From Variovorax paradoxus (GTDB taxonomy: Bacteria; Pseudomonadota; Gammaproteobacteria; Burkholderiales; Burkholderiaceae_C): DNA of 64,000 nucleotides. Positions 46,882-55,281 of this stretch are shown piece by piece. A program made the translations under genes and the position numbers. The stretch covers positions 1,798,001 through 1,862,000 of the forward strand of contig NZ_CP046622.1 in NCBI RefSeq assembly GCF_009755665.1, written 5' to 3'. The notes below the pieces were generated by a model. It made no database searches. It had not been told where the DNA came from and worked only from the letters and a program-made list of their open reading frames with translations. Position 1 is the first letter of the stretch. Every line of letters begins with the position of its first letter.

Positions 46882-47924
46882 GTGGCCGCCGCGGCTGCTT
46901 CGCTGCGCACCTTGTAGAAGTGCAGGATGTGCTCGGAAAAATCGCCGAGGAGGAAGTGCGCCACGCGATCGGCATACCAGTTGAAGCGCGTGCTCACGCG
47001 CCATGAAACGTCGATGCGAAGCTCCGTGCCGCCGTCGCGCGGCGTGAGCGTATAGGCCGAGTCGCGCAGGTCGAAATAGTGGCCGCCGATGAGCACATGG
47101 TCGTCCAGCGCACCGGCCGGAAAAGAGTCGGGCGAGAAGCGGTAGCGCCATTCCACGCGCTTCAGCGGCTGCCAGTCGGTAACGACTTCGTCGAAGTGCA
47201 CGTTCTTCTGCCACTGCACCTTGCGCACGCGGCCTTCGGGCGTTTGCTCGGTGACGGCGGCCACCGGCATGGGCACGCCGATGCGGTAGGCCCAAGCGTC
47301 GCCGACTTCGGTGGGGCGAATGTCGCGCACATCGTTGAGCTCATGCCACACGCGTTCGGCGGGAGCGGCGATGAAGAGCGTGCGCGACGTTTTCGAGATC
47401 AGCTCCGGGTTGGGCAACTGCGGCTCGATGGCGCCGAGCAGCAGCGGCAACACCGCAAAGCTGTAGAGCGCGGGCTTGGGCCAATTGGTGATGCGGCAGA
47501 CCAGCCCCATGGCCAAGCCGCCGAGGCTGCCCATGAAGGCGAACATCGGCACGATCACGATGGCGCAGATCATTCCCTCGATGTAGACCAGCAGCGTGCC
47601 GACCACGAACAGCGCGGTGGCAACCCAGGGTGCCCAGGTGTAGTAGCCCCAGCTGCGCCGCTCGATGCGCTCGGCCATGTAGACCGTGACGGCACCGCAC
47701 ACCGCGGGGGCAAGGTAGATGAAGGAGCCCAGCATGGCCGAGAAGCGCTGCCCCGGCAATCCGCTGAAGGCAATGCGCAGCACGAAGGCGGCCGCGGCGC
47801 CCACCAGCAGCGGCCAGAACCAGGCAAAGGGCATGCGGCGCTTCGGCGTCTCCTGCATTTCTGCTGCGCTGGCCGCGGCGGGTGGCAACTCGCGCGGTGC
47901 GGCGTCTTCGGGTTCGGTGCTCAT
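46878..47924 (-). CDS. Membrane-anchored SRPBCC-family protein
   Basis: 348 residues. About five hydrophobic helices in the N-terminal half (WFWPLLVGAAAAFVLRIAF; WVATALFVVGTLLVYIEGMI; FAFMGSLGGLAMGLV), then a START/SRPBCC-like beta-grip domain (about 185-348: SRTLFIAAPAERVWHELNDVRDI... ISWRVST-type pattern) expected to hold a hydrophobic ligand. GAGGAGA precedes the ATG. Co-operonic with a methyltransferase and DUF4166; it may bind a lipid or polyketide-like substrate (inference). Confidence 0.8.
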   Translation of the reverse strand: MSTEPEDAAPRELPPAAASAAEMQETPKRRMPFAWFWPLLVGAAAAFVLRIAFSGLPGQRFSAMLGSFIYLAPAVCGAVTVYMAERIERRSWGYYTWAPWVATALFVVGTLLVYIEGMICAIVIVPMFAFMGSLGGLAMGLVCRITNWPKPALYSFAVLPLLLGAIEPQLPNPELISKTSRTLFIAAPAERVWHELNDVRDIRPTEVGDAWAYRIGVPMPVAAVTEQTPEGRVRKVQWQKNVHFDEVVTDWQPLKRVEWRYRFSPDSFPAGALDDHVLIGGHYFDLRDSAYTLTPRDGGTELRIDVSWRVSTRFNWYADRVAHFLLGDFSEHILHFYKVRSEAAAAAT

Positions 47925-47980
47925 GAAGGTTTCTTCTCCTCTTTGTGTTTGCTGTCTTGTTGTTTCGGTGGCTCTTGTTT

Positions 47981-48940
47981 TCAGCCGCTGCGCCTGGCGG
48001 TCACCATGCAGTAGTCGAAGTCGCGCCAGAAAACGCCTAGCACCAGGGCGCAGTAGCTGGCCACGATGTGCTTGCGGCGCCACGGGCTCAGCTTGCCGCG
48101 CGCCTTCCAGAGCTCGGCGAGCGCAAAGCGCGTGGCCAGTGCCGGGATGTGCAGCGCGCTGGGCGCGACACGCCAGCGCAGCGACTGCACCTTGACGTCT
48201 TCGAAGCCGTTGTCGCGCAGCGCGGCCACAAAGTCTTCTTGCACAGCCAGCGTGGGCACGGCCCAGCTGTCGGCCCACAGGCGGTGCAGCCAGCCGGCAA
48301 CGCGACCGGGCTGGCGCCGCAGCAGAAAGCCATCGACCACCGCCAGCCGCGCGCCGGGCTTCAGCAGGCGGGCCGCCTCGCGCACAAAGTCGGCCTTGGC
48401 CGTGCCGCTGGCGTAGCAGGCGCTTTCCACCGCCCATGCGCCGTCGGCTTGCGCCGCGGGCAGGCCGGTGCGGGTGTAGTCGGCCTCGATGTGCGCCATG
48501 CGATCGGCCACGCCAGCCCGGGCGTCGAGCCGGGCGGCGATGCTGTTCTGCACGGCCACATTAGTAACGGTGACGGCATACAGCGACGGGTCTTCGCTCA
48601 CCAGCGTGCGCGCGGTGGCACCGGCTCCGCAGCCGAGGTCGATCACGCAGCGGCGGGGTTGTACGGCCTCCTGCTTCGAATTGGGAGCATCGGGCTCGTC
48701 GAGCTTCAGTGCGCGGCCTACTGCACGGTTCATCTCCACGAGCATGCCTTCGCGGCGCAGCGGATTGAGCCCGGGCCGCCAGAAGCCGAAGTGCATGTTG
48801 TAGCTGGAGCTCCATGCGCGGTAGTCGTCGGCCACTTCGGTGAAGTAGTCCTGCGTGTCCGCGCGCGTGATGGCCAGGTTGGACAGCGGAGCTTCAGGCG
48901 TCTGCGCCGCGCGGAAATCGGGCTGGAAAACATTGGGCAC
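47981..48940 (-). CDS. SAM-dependent methyltransferase (class I)
   Basis: 319 residues; AGGAG follows a run of A before the ATG. SAM site CVIDLGCGAGATARTLV, then an acidic loop and the PGARLAVVDGFLL strand. The start YRAWSSSYNMHFGFWRPG resembles the tocopherol/cyclopropane-type methyltransferases that act on lipophilic small molecules. Part of the operon that begins with the DCC gene 22 nt upstream. Confidence 0.88.
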   Translation of the reverse strand: MPNVFQPDFRAAQTPEAPLSNLAITRADTQDYFTEVADDYRAWSSSYNMHFGFWRPGLNPLRREGMLVEMNRAVGRALKLDEPDAPNSKQEAVQPRRCVIDLGCGAGATARTLVSEDPSLYAVTVTNVAVQNSIAARLDARAGVADRMAHIEADYTRTGLPAAQADGAWAVESACYASGTAKADFVREAARLLKPGARLAVVDGFLLRRQPGRVAGWLHRLWADSWAVPTLAVQEDFVAALRDNGFEDVKVQSLRWRVAPSALHIPALATRFALAELWKARGKLSPWRRKHIVASYCALVLGVFWRDFDYCMVTARRSG

Positions 48941-48962
48941 GAAGAGCTCCTTTTTTTTCTAT

Positions 48963-49388
48963 TCAGATTCGGCAATTGCCGCCGGCACATGTGGCCGACG
49001 AGCGCGCGGCCTTTCCTGCGAGCAGGGTGACCAGCCAGCGCGGCAACCGGTAGCGGTTGCGCGCAAGAACCGCATAGGCACGGTCGGCCAGCGGCGCGAC
49101 GAGCGGCAGGTCGAGCAGAAAGCTGCCGCTCGGCAGCCCGACAGCGTCGCGGCAGGCCCGGATGGCCGGGACGCCCGCGAACACCTGTCCGGCGGCATCG
49201 ACCGCGTGGATTGCCGTCATCAGCGCCTCGCGTGGTGCGGGTCCGGCGTTGAAGCCCGGCGGCGAACAATCGACCAGTTGCAAGCGCCCGTCGGCGTCAA
49301 GCGCTTTCATGCCGTTCATCTCGGCCGTGCAGAGGGCGCAGGTGGCGTCGTAGTAGACCGTGAGAGGGTAGGTGACAGCAGGGTGCAT
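48963..49388 (-). CDS. DCC-family (DUF393) thiol-disulfide oxidoreductase-like protein
   Basis: 141 residues. Thioredoxin-like fold with YYDATCALCTAEM (D-x-x-C-x-x-C motif of the DCC family), VDCSPPG and VFAGVPAIR. First gene of a five-gene operon; a perfect palindromic operator lies 15 bp upstream. Confidence 0.85.
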   Translation of the reverse strand: MHPAVTYPLTVYYDATCALCTAEMNGMKALDADGRLQLVDCSPPGFNAGPAPREALMTAIHAVDAAGQVFAGVPAIRACRDAVGLPSGSFLLDLPLVAPLADRAYAVLARNRYRLPRWLVTLLAGKAARSSATCAGGNCRI

Positions 49389-49402
49389 GGTTTTGTTTCG
49401 TT

Positions 49403-49422
49403 ATTTCTGTCAAAACAGAAAT
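49403..49422. promoter_or_regulatory. Perfect 20-bp palindromic operator before the DCC operon
   Basis: ATTTCTGTCAAAACAGAAAT: 8-bp arms and a 4-bp centre, between the regulator's stop and the DCC start. It matches the sequence in front of the regulator gene at 18 of 20 positions, so both are probably bound by the GbsR-type protein. Confidence 0.75.
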
Positions 49423-49444
49423 GAATGGGCAAAAAAAGAGAAGC

Positions 49445-50044
49445 TCAGATCATCGGCAGGCTGCCGTGATGGGCATCCGGGTCGTCGTCGTTCTTCTTCT
49501 GTGCTGCGGGCGGCGCCGGCGCATCGCCGCGAACGAACTTCTGCACGCTGGCCCCAAGCGTCAGCACCTTGTCCAGCGTGCCGGGCGAGAGCCGCAGCAT
49601 TTCGTCGGCCCAGGTGGCAAGCTTGCTCATCAGGTCCATGGTGGAGCGGATGCGGTCTTGCGCATCGGCGGGCTCTTTCTGGAAGTCGGGGCTCGAGACG
49701 ATTTCGCGCAGCACACGGATGGTGGGATCGAACTCGCGTTCCTTGCGCTCGCGCACCACGGTGCGAAAAAGCTCCCACACGTCAACGCTGGTTTCGAAGT
49801 AGTCGCGGCGGTCTCCAAGGATGTGCGTCACGCGCACCAGGTTCCACGCCTGGAGTTCTTTCAGGCTGTTGCTCACGTTGGAGCGGGCCACGCCCAAGGT
49901 GTCGGCGAGCTCTTCGGCGTGCATGGGCTTGCCGTGGGCGAACAGCAGCGCATGAATTTGCGAGACCGTGCGGTTGACACCCCACATGGAGCCCATCTCG
50001 CCCCAATGGAGGACGAACTTGCGTTGGATGTCGGTGAGTTCCAT
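49445..50044 (-). CDS. GbsR/MarR-type transcriptional regulator
   Basis: 199 residues. Winged-helix DNA-binding domain (TVSQIHALLFAHGKPMHAEELADTLGVARSNVSNSLKELQAWNLVRV, then GDRRDYFE wing) and a helical C-terminal part, as in GbsR-like repressors. It is 56 nt upstream of the DCC operon on the same strand. Related 20-bp palindromes at its own promoter and at the operon suggest autoregulation and repression of the operon, with an unknown ligand. Confidence 0.88.
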   Translation of the reverse strand: MELTDIQRKFVLHWGEMGSMWGVNRTVSQIHALLFAHGKPMHAEELADTLGVARSNVSNSLKELQAWNLVRVTHILGDRRDYFETSVDVWELFRTVVRERKEREFDPTIRVLREIVSSPDFQKEPADAQDRIRSTMDLMSKLATWADEMLRLSPGTLDKVLTLGASVQKFVRGDAPAPPAAQKKNDDDPDAHHGSLPMI

Positions 50045-50064
50045 GCCTCAAAGTCTAGGATTTT

Positions 50065-50088
50065 AGAAATTTCTGTCAATAGAGAAAT
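50065..50088. promoter_or_regulatory. Second copy of the operator, at the regulator's own promoter
   Basis: ATTTCTGTCAATAGAGAAAT (50069-50088) overlaps a perfect AGAAATTTCT (50065-50074), 20 bp upstream of the regulator ATG. It differs at two positions from the DCC-operon copy. Confidence 0.7.
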
Positions 50089-50121
50089 AAAAATTCGTTT
50101 GCGTAAGTCGCCTATCTGGAA

Positions 50122-50141
50122 TACTGTACAAATAAACAGTA
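50122..50141 (+). promoter_or_regulatory. LexA (SOS) box
   Basis: TACTGTACAAATAAACAGTA: a perfect CTGT-N8-ACAG with flanking TA, 19 bp before the radical SAM gene. This is the E. coli-type LexA consensus, which also serves beta- and gammaproteobacteria. Confidence 0.85.
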
Positions 50142-50160
50142 TTGTGAGAAAGGAACTGCC

Positions 50161-51255
50161 ATGCCGGCTGCCCGTATTCCCATCCATGCCATCAAGGGCC
50201 GCGGCGCAGCCACTCGCCTGGCGCACCGCTTTTCACGCGACGAGCGCAACGCCTTCGACGACGGCTGGGGCACGCTCGAAGAAGGCGCCGCCGAAGCGGA
50301 AGATCTGCCTCCGCTGGCGACCGAGGTGCGCTTCGAAGACGTCAAGTCGGTGCTCAACGAAAACGAGTCACTCGACGTGTCGTTCGACCGTTCCCTCAAC
50401 CCGTATCGCGGCTGCGAGCACGGCTGCATCTACTGCTTTGCGCGGCCCACCCACAGCTACCTCAATCTCTCGCCGGGGCTCGACTTCGAAACCAAGCTCA
50501 TTGCCAAGCGCAACATCGTCGAGGTGCTGCGCGCCGAGCTCGGCCGCAAGGGCTACCGGCCCAGCCACATCGCAATCGGCACCGCCACCGATTGCTACCA
50601 GCCCATCGAGCGCGAGCTGCGGCTCACCCGTTCGATCATCGAGCTGCTGCAAGAAACGCAGCATCCGTTTGCGCTGGTCACCAAGTCGAGCGCGGTGGAG
50701 CGCGACCTCGACCTGATCGCGCCCATGGCCGCCCAGCACCTGGCCGCGGTGTACGTGACCGTGACCACGCTCGACGGCGAACTGGCCCGCAAGCTCGAGC
50801 CGCGCGCGGCCGCCCCGCATCGGCGGCTGCGCACCATTCGCACCTTGGCCGAGGCGGGCGTGCCGGTGGGCGTGAGCGTGGCGCCGCAGATTCCGTTCGT
50901 CAACGAAGACATGGAACAGGTGCTCGAAGCGGCCTGGGAGGCTGGTGCGCGCAGCGCCTTCTACACGGTGATACGGCTGCCGTGGGAGGTGGCGCCGCTC
51001 TTCAAGGAGTGGCTGGCGTTGCACTACCCGCAGCGCGCCGACCGCATCATGGCGCGCATCCACGAAATGCGCGGCGGCAAGGACTACGACGCCGACTTTG
51101 CGACGCGCATGAAGGGTACCGGCCTCTGGGCCGACCTGATCCGCCAGCGCTTCGAGAAGGCGGCAAACCGCATCGGCTTCAACCGCGAACGCATTCCACT
51201 CGACCTGGGTGCCTTTCGGCCCCCCGGGGCGGCGGGGCAGGGCAGTCTTTTCTGA
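50161..51255 (+). CDS. PA0069-family radical SAM protein (spore photoproduct lyase-like)
   Basis: 364 residues. Radical SAM cluster C85-x3-C89-x2-C92 in NPYRGCEHGCIYCFARPTHSY, with the later TATDCYQPIER and VTKSSAVERDLDLI of the SplB-like family. A good GAAAGGA ribosome site. SplB-type enzymes reverse UV thymine dimers, and a LexA box right before the gene supports a DNA-damage role. Substrate unproven in this subfamily. Confidence 0.92.
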   Translation: MPAARIPIHAIKGRGAATRLAHRFSRDERNAFDDGWGTLEEGAAEAEDLPPLATEVRFEDVKSVLNENESLDVSFDRSLNPYRGCEHGCIYCFARPTHSYLNLSPGLDFETKLIAKRNIVEVLRAELGRKGYRPSHIAIGTATDCYQPIERELRLTRSIIELLQETQHPFALVTKSSAVERDLDLIAPMAAQHLAAVYVTVTTLDGELARKLEPRAAAPHRRLRTIRTLAEAGVPVGVSVAPQIPFVNEDMEQVLEAAWEAGARSAFYTVIRLPWEVAPLFKEWLALHYPQRADRIMARIHEMRGGKDYDADFATRMKGTGLWADLIRQRFEKAANRIGFNRERIPLDLGAFRPPGAAGQGSLF

Positions 51256-51297
51256 GAGCTGGTCCTGTGCGGGCTGCAGGCGGGCATCGCATCAAAT

Positions 51298-51315
51298 CCG
51301 CTTCAAAATAAGCGG
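51298..51315. promoter_or_regulatory. Inverted repeat upstream of gluconokinase
   Basis: CCGCTT-N6-AAGCGG, perfect arms, 54 bp before the gntK start and 42 bp after the radical SAM stop. Operator or weak terminator; no U-tract follows. Confidence 0.4.
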
Positions 51316-51369
51316 TAGATTCAACCCACCGGCGGCAGCGGCCGTCCGGCCTTGGCTGCAAAGGTACGC

Positions 51370-51885
51370 ATGAACGGGATATGGATGGTGGTAATGGGAG
51401 TTTCAGGCTGCGGCAAATCAAGCCTGGGGGCGGCGCTTGCCACCGCCTTTGCGCTGCCGCTGATCGAAGGGGACGACCACCACCCTGCGTCGAACGTCGA
51501 AAAAATGCGCCATGGCATCCCCTTGACCGATACCGATCGCGCCGGCTGGCTTGCCACGCTGGGCCGCGCGCTTGCCGAAAAGCCGCAGGGTGCGGTGCTG
51601 ACATGTTCGGCGCTCAAGCGTGCCTACCGCGAGCAGTTGCGTGCGGCCGTGCCGGACTTGCGGTTCGTGTTCATGGCCATCGAACGCGACGAGGCCGAGC
51701 GGCGCGTGGCCGCGCGTGCGGGGGCGGGCGAGCACATGTTTCCGGCCAGCCTGGTGGCCAACCAGTTCGCGACGCTTGAATCGCCGGTAGGCGAGGCGGG
51801 CGTGGTGGCCGTCGACGCCACCGCGCCGCTCACGGAACTGGTCGCACAGGTGAAGCGCGAAATACCCGACGCAGCGCGCCGCTAG
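51370..51885 (+). CDS. gntK: Gluconokinase
   Basis: 171 residues from ATG 51370 (AAGG 5 nt upstream); a TTG at 51352 is less likely. Walker A GVSGCGKSS, EGDDHHPASNVEKMRHGIPLTDTDR (substrate site), TCSALKRAYRE and HMFPASLVANQFATLE are signatures of the GntK family. It makes 6-phosphogluconate, the substrate of the convergent gnd gene. Confidence 0.95.
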   Translation: MNGIWMVVMGVSGCGKSSLGAALATAFALPLIEGDDHHPASNVEKMRHGIPLTDTDRAGWLATLGRALAEKPQGAVLTCSALKRAYREQLRAAVPDLRFVFMAIERDEAERRVAARAGAGEHMFPASLVANQFATLESPVGEAGVVAVDATAPLTELVAQVKREIPDAARR

Positions 51886-51916
51886 AGCGCAAGTACCTCG
51901 CTCTCTGCGCCGGCCG

Positions 51917-53335
51917 TCAGATCACTTCAGGCCAGTTGGTATGGAAGAACTCGCCCGCGGGCTTGTCGACCCGCTCATACGTGTGCGCGCCGAAGAAGTC
52001 GCGCTGCGCCTGCAGCAGGTTTGCCGATAGCCGCTCGGTGCGGTAGCTGTCGTAGTAGGCGAGCGATGCGCTGAACGCCGGCACCGGTATGCCGTTGCTC
52101 ACTGCCAGCGCCACCACTTCGCGCCAGTTCTGCTGCGTGCGGTTGAGCAGGTCCTTGAAGAAGGGATCGAGCATCAGGTTGCCCAGCGCAGGATCGGTGC
52201 GGTAGGCATCGGTGATGCGGTTCAGGAAGCGGGCGCGAATGATGCAGCCGCCGCGCCATATTGCGGCGATGCGGCTGAGGTCGAGCTTCCACTCCTTCTT
52301 TTCGCCCATGGTCTTGATGAGGTCGAAGCCTTGCGTATAGCTGATGACCTTCGAGGCATAGAGCGCATCGTGCACCTTGGCCACGAGCGCCTTCTTCTCG
52401 AGCGAAAGCTCCGCCTTCGGTCCCTGCAGCAGCTTGCTTGCGGCCACGCGCTGCTTCTTTTGCGAAGACAGAACACGCGCTTCGACAGCCGCGTTGATGG
52501 TGCTGATGACCACTGCGTTCTCGGCCGCGTTGATGAGCGTCCACTGGCCAGTGCCCTTCTGGCCCGCCTTGTCGAGAATGACGTCGACGATCGGCTTGCC
52601 AGTTTCCGGGTCTTTCTGCTCGAGTGCCTTGGCGGTGATCTGGATCAGGTAGCTCTGCAGCTCGCCGTCGTTCCATTCGTTGAACACTGCCGCCATTTCG
52701 TCAGTGGTGAATCCCGCGGCCTTGAACAGGCTGTAGGCCTCGCAGATGAGCTGCATGTCGCCATATTCGATGCCGTTGTGCACCATCTTCACGTAGTGGC
52801 CCGCACCACCGGGACCGATGTGAATCACGCAAGGCTCGCCGTCGACCTTGGCTGCAATGCTCTCGAAGATCGGCTTCATTACCTCCCACGTGGAAAGCGG
52901 CCCGCCCGGCATGATCGACGGGCCCTTGCGCGCGCCTTCCTCACCACCCGACACGCCCGCACCAATGAAGCGCAAGCCCTTGGCCGAGAGGTACGCATCG
53001 CGGCGCTCGGTATCGGTATAGAGGCTGTTGCCGCCGTCGATGACGATGTCGTCCTTGTCGAGCAATGGAATCAGCTGCTCTATGACCTCGTCGACCGGCG
53101 CACCCGCCTTCACCATGATCTGGATCTTGCGCGGTTTGGCAAGGCTCTGGACGAACTCCTCGAGCGTCTTCGCGCCCACCAGCTTCTTGCCGGGGTTGGC
53201 CGCGATGAAGGCCTCGGTGGTGGCTTCGGTGCGGTTGTACACGCTGACCTGGAAGCCGCGGCTTTCCACGTTCAGCACCAGGTTCTGGCCCATCACGGCC
53301 AGGCCGATCAAACCGAAATCGCTTTTGTTGCTCAT
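51917..53335 (-). CDS. gnd: 6-phosphogluconate dehydrogenase (decarboxylating)
   Basis: 472 residues from ATG 53335. NADP-binding FGLIGLAVMGQNLVLN, GGNSLYTDTERR, GVSGGEEGARKGPSIMPGG, catalytic KMVHNGIEYGDMQLICEAY, and the C-terminal IRARFLNRI and FFGAHTYERVD that complete the active site of the neighbouring subunit. Full family length (long-chain type). Oxidative pentose phosphate pathway, making ribulose-5-phosphate and NADPH. Convergent with gntK. Confidence 0.97.
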   Translation of the reverse strand: MSNKSDFGLIGLAVMGQNLVLNVESRGFQVSVYNRTEATTEAFIAANPGKKLVGAKTLEEFVQSLAKPRKIQIMVKAGAPVDEVIEQLIPLLDKDDIVIDGGNSLYTDTERRDAYLSAKGLRFIGAGVSGGEEGARKGPSIMPGGPLSTWEVMKPIFESIAAKVDGEPCVIHIGPGGAGHYVKMVHNGIEYGDMQLICEAYSLFKAAGFTTDEMAAVFNEWNDGELQSYLIQITAKALEQKDPETGKPIVDVILDKAGQKGTGQWTLINAAENAVVISTINAAVEARVLSSQKKQRVAASKLLQGPKAELSLEKKALVAKVHDALYASKVISYTQGFDLIKTMGEKKEWKLDLSRIAAIWRGGCIIRARFLNRITDAYRTDPALGNLMLDPFFKDLLNRTQQNWREVVALAVSNGIPVPAFSASLAYYDSYRTERLSANLLQAQRDFFGAHTYERVDKPAGEFFHTNWPEVI

Positions 53336-53364
53336 GGCCCTTCTTTCCTGTGCGATAGATGTGA

Positions 53365-53410
53365 CCGGCATTGTGCCGGGGGTGCTGCCGGGCTGCCTTC
53401 GGGCCCGGCA
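53365..53410. promoter_or_regulatory. Two tandem hairpins in the gnd/araC intergenic region
   Basis: CCGGCA-TTG-TGCCGG (53365-53379) and TGCCGGGC-N9-GCCCGGCA (53386-53410), both perfect, lie 30-75 bp upstream of gnd and 44-89 bp before the AraC-type gene. They may form leader structures or binding sites. Confidence 0.4.
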
Positions 53411-53453
53411 ATACCCGCTTGGCAAGCACGCACGGCTTGGGTATGTTGGCGCG

Positions 53454-54416
53454 ATGAACGGAAATGCCTCCGCTGCAATCCAGACGTGGTCCACCGATGC
53501 CGTGCCGGCGCCGCAGCGGCTCGACTACTGGATCGGCGCGGTGTGCGAGGGCTTTCTGGAAATGGACGTGACCAGCTCCTTTACCGGCAGCTTCAACGCG
53601 ACGCTCGAGTCCGCGCCGCTCGGCGCGATTGGCGTGAACCGGGTCCGCGGCACCGCGCAGGACGTGTACCGCAGGCGCAGGGCCATCGCCCATAGCCGCA
53701 GCAATTACTATTACCTGCTGTGCAAGACAGATTCGCCGTGGGTCGCCGTGCAGGACGACCGCTCGGCGCGCATGCTGCCAGGCGATGTGGTGATGGTCGA
53801 CTCGCGGCGCTGCTACGAATTTCATTTTCTGCAGCGCGCCGACACGCTCTCGCTCGAACTGCCCACCGCGTGGGTCGAGGCGTGGCTGCCCGACGCAGCC
53901 GACCAGGTAGCGCGGCGCATCGACGGGCAATCGGGCTGGGGTTGCGTGCTGAGCGGTTTTGTCCAGCAGCTTTCGCCCGAGGTTGCGTTGCAGCCACCGA
54001 TGCCCGCGGCGTTGCTGACCGATTATCTCGGTGGCTTGCTCTCGCTCGCGGCCGGCACGCACGGGACTGCAACGCCCAGCGAAAGCGGCCGCGCCGAGCT
54101 GCGCCGCCGCGTTCTCGACGCCACGCGCGAACGCCATGCCGAGCCCGGACTGACCGCCGCGAGCGTTGCCCGCGGGCTGGGCATTTCGGAGCGCAGCTTG
54201 CACCGCGCCCTGAGCGAGGGAGCGACCACCTTCGCCGCCGCATTGACCGGCTTTCGCATGCAGGTTGCGCGGCGCATGCTGGGCGATGCGCGTTTCGATC
54301 GCCTGAGTATTGCGGAAATCGGATTTCGCGTCGGTTTGACCGATGCGTCGCACTTCGTCCGCCAGTGCCGCCGGCATCTCGGCGCAACCCCGGGCACTCT
54401 GCGGCGCCAGCGCTGA
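53454..54416 (+). CDS. AraC-family transcriptional regulator
   Basis: 320 residues. N-terminal AraC-binding-like domain (QRLDYWIGAVCEGFLEMDVT... PGDVVMVDSRRCYEFHF) and a C-terminal double helix-turn-helix (LTAASVARGLGISERSLHRALSEG; FDRLSIAEIGFRVGLTDASHFVRQCRRHLGATPGTLRRQ). Target may be the hydrolase gene downstream or gnd; not certain. Confidence 0.92.
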   Translation: MNGNASAAIQTWSTDAVPAPQRLDYWIGAVCEGFLEMDVTSSFTGSFNATLESAPLGAIGVNRVRGTAQDVYRRRRAIAHSRSNYYYLLCKTDSPWVAVQDDRSARMLPGDVVMVDSRRCYEFHFLQRADTLSLELPTAWVEAWLPDAADQVARRIDGQSGWGCVLSGFVQQLSPEVALQPPMPAALLTDYLGGLLSLAAGTHGTATPSESGRAELRRRVLDATRERHAEPGLTAASVARGLGISERSLHRALSEGATTFAAALTGFRMQVARRMLGDARFDRLSIAEIGFRVGLTDASHFVRQCRRHLGATPGTLRRQR

Positions 54417-54540
54417 GGCAGGCCAAGGCAGAGCAGGGCTGGCGCTTGGCATCAATCGGCCAAACGCCTGGCGGCCAGCGGCCATTTGCCCCCCTGGTGT
54501 TTTCTAAAGTCGTATCCATTCAATGACGAAGGAGACACGC

Positions 54541-55269
54541 ATGTCCGACACCTATGTTCTCGTGCACGGCGCATGGCACACCGGCGCAGAGATGGAAGCC
54601 GTGGCCGGCAGCCTGCGCGAGGCTGGCCACGTGGTGCATTGCCCCACCTTGGCGGGCAACCGCGCCGGCGACGACCGCTCGCGAACCGGCCTTGCCGATG
54701 GGATCGAGTCGGCGGTCCGTTTCATCGAGGAGAAAAACCTGACCGAGGTTCGCCTTGTGGGCCACAGCTATGGCGGGATGGTGATCTCGGGCGTGGCGGA
54801 CCGCATCGCGCAGCGGCTCAAGCGGCTGGTGTACGTCAATGCCTTCGTGCCGCTGGACGGCGAATCGCTCAACGACATGGTGCCGCCGCACTACACCGCG
54901 ATGTTCGACGCCATTGCAGGAGCGAACGGCAACGCCGTGACGCTGCCGTTCGAAATTTGGCGCGAGGCCTTCATCAACGATGCCGACCTGGCGCTGGCGC
55001 AGGCGAGCTACGAGCAGTTGAACCCGCATCCCTACCGCACTTTCACTGACAAGATCCGGTTGCGCGAGCCGCTGGCGACGCTGCAACTGGGCAAGTCCTA
55101 CGTCAACTGCCTGCAGGACACGGCCATGCCGCACAGCCTGCCATGGCACCCGCGGCTGTCGGAGCGGCTCGGGCTCTTCAGGCTGGTGGAGTGCCCCGGC
55201 AGCCATGAGATGTTCTTCTCGAACCCGAAGCGGCTGGCGCAAGCAATCCTGGAGGCGGGGCGGGACTAA
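54541..55269 (+). CDS. Alpha/beta hydrolase (methylesterase/salicylate-esterase type)
   Basis: 242 residues from ATG 54541, preceded by AAGGAGA; an in-frame ATG at 54523 would cover that site. TYVLVHGAWHTGAEMEAVA (oxyanion loop), nucleophile elbow GHSYGGM, and the catalytic His in CPGSHEMFFSNPKRLAQ. The AWH-type start is common in plant-type methylesterases and similar bacterial enzymes. Substrate unknown. Confidence 0.87.
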   Translation: MSDTYVLVHGAWHTGAEMEAVAGSLREAGHVVHCPTLAGNRAGDDRSRTGLADGIESAVRFIEEKNLTEVRLVGHSYGGMVISGVADRIAQRLKRLVYVNAFVPLDGESLNDMVPPHYTAMFDAIAGANGNAVTLPFEIWREAFINDADLALAQASYEQLNPHPYRTFTDKIRLREPLATLQLGKSYVNCLQDTAMPHSLPWHPRLSERLGLFRLVECPGSHEMFFSNPKRLAQAILEAGRD

Positions 55270-55281
55270 GACCCGGGCAGC

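Noticed and set aside
49408..49417. CTGTCAAAACAG-like sequence as a second LexA box
   Set aside because: The half-sites are 4 bp apart instead of 8; it belongs to the GbsR-type palindrome.
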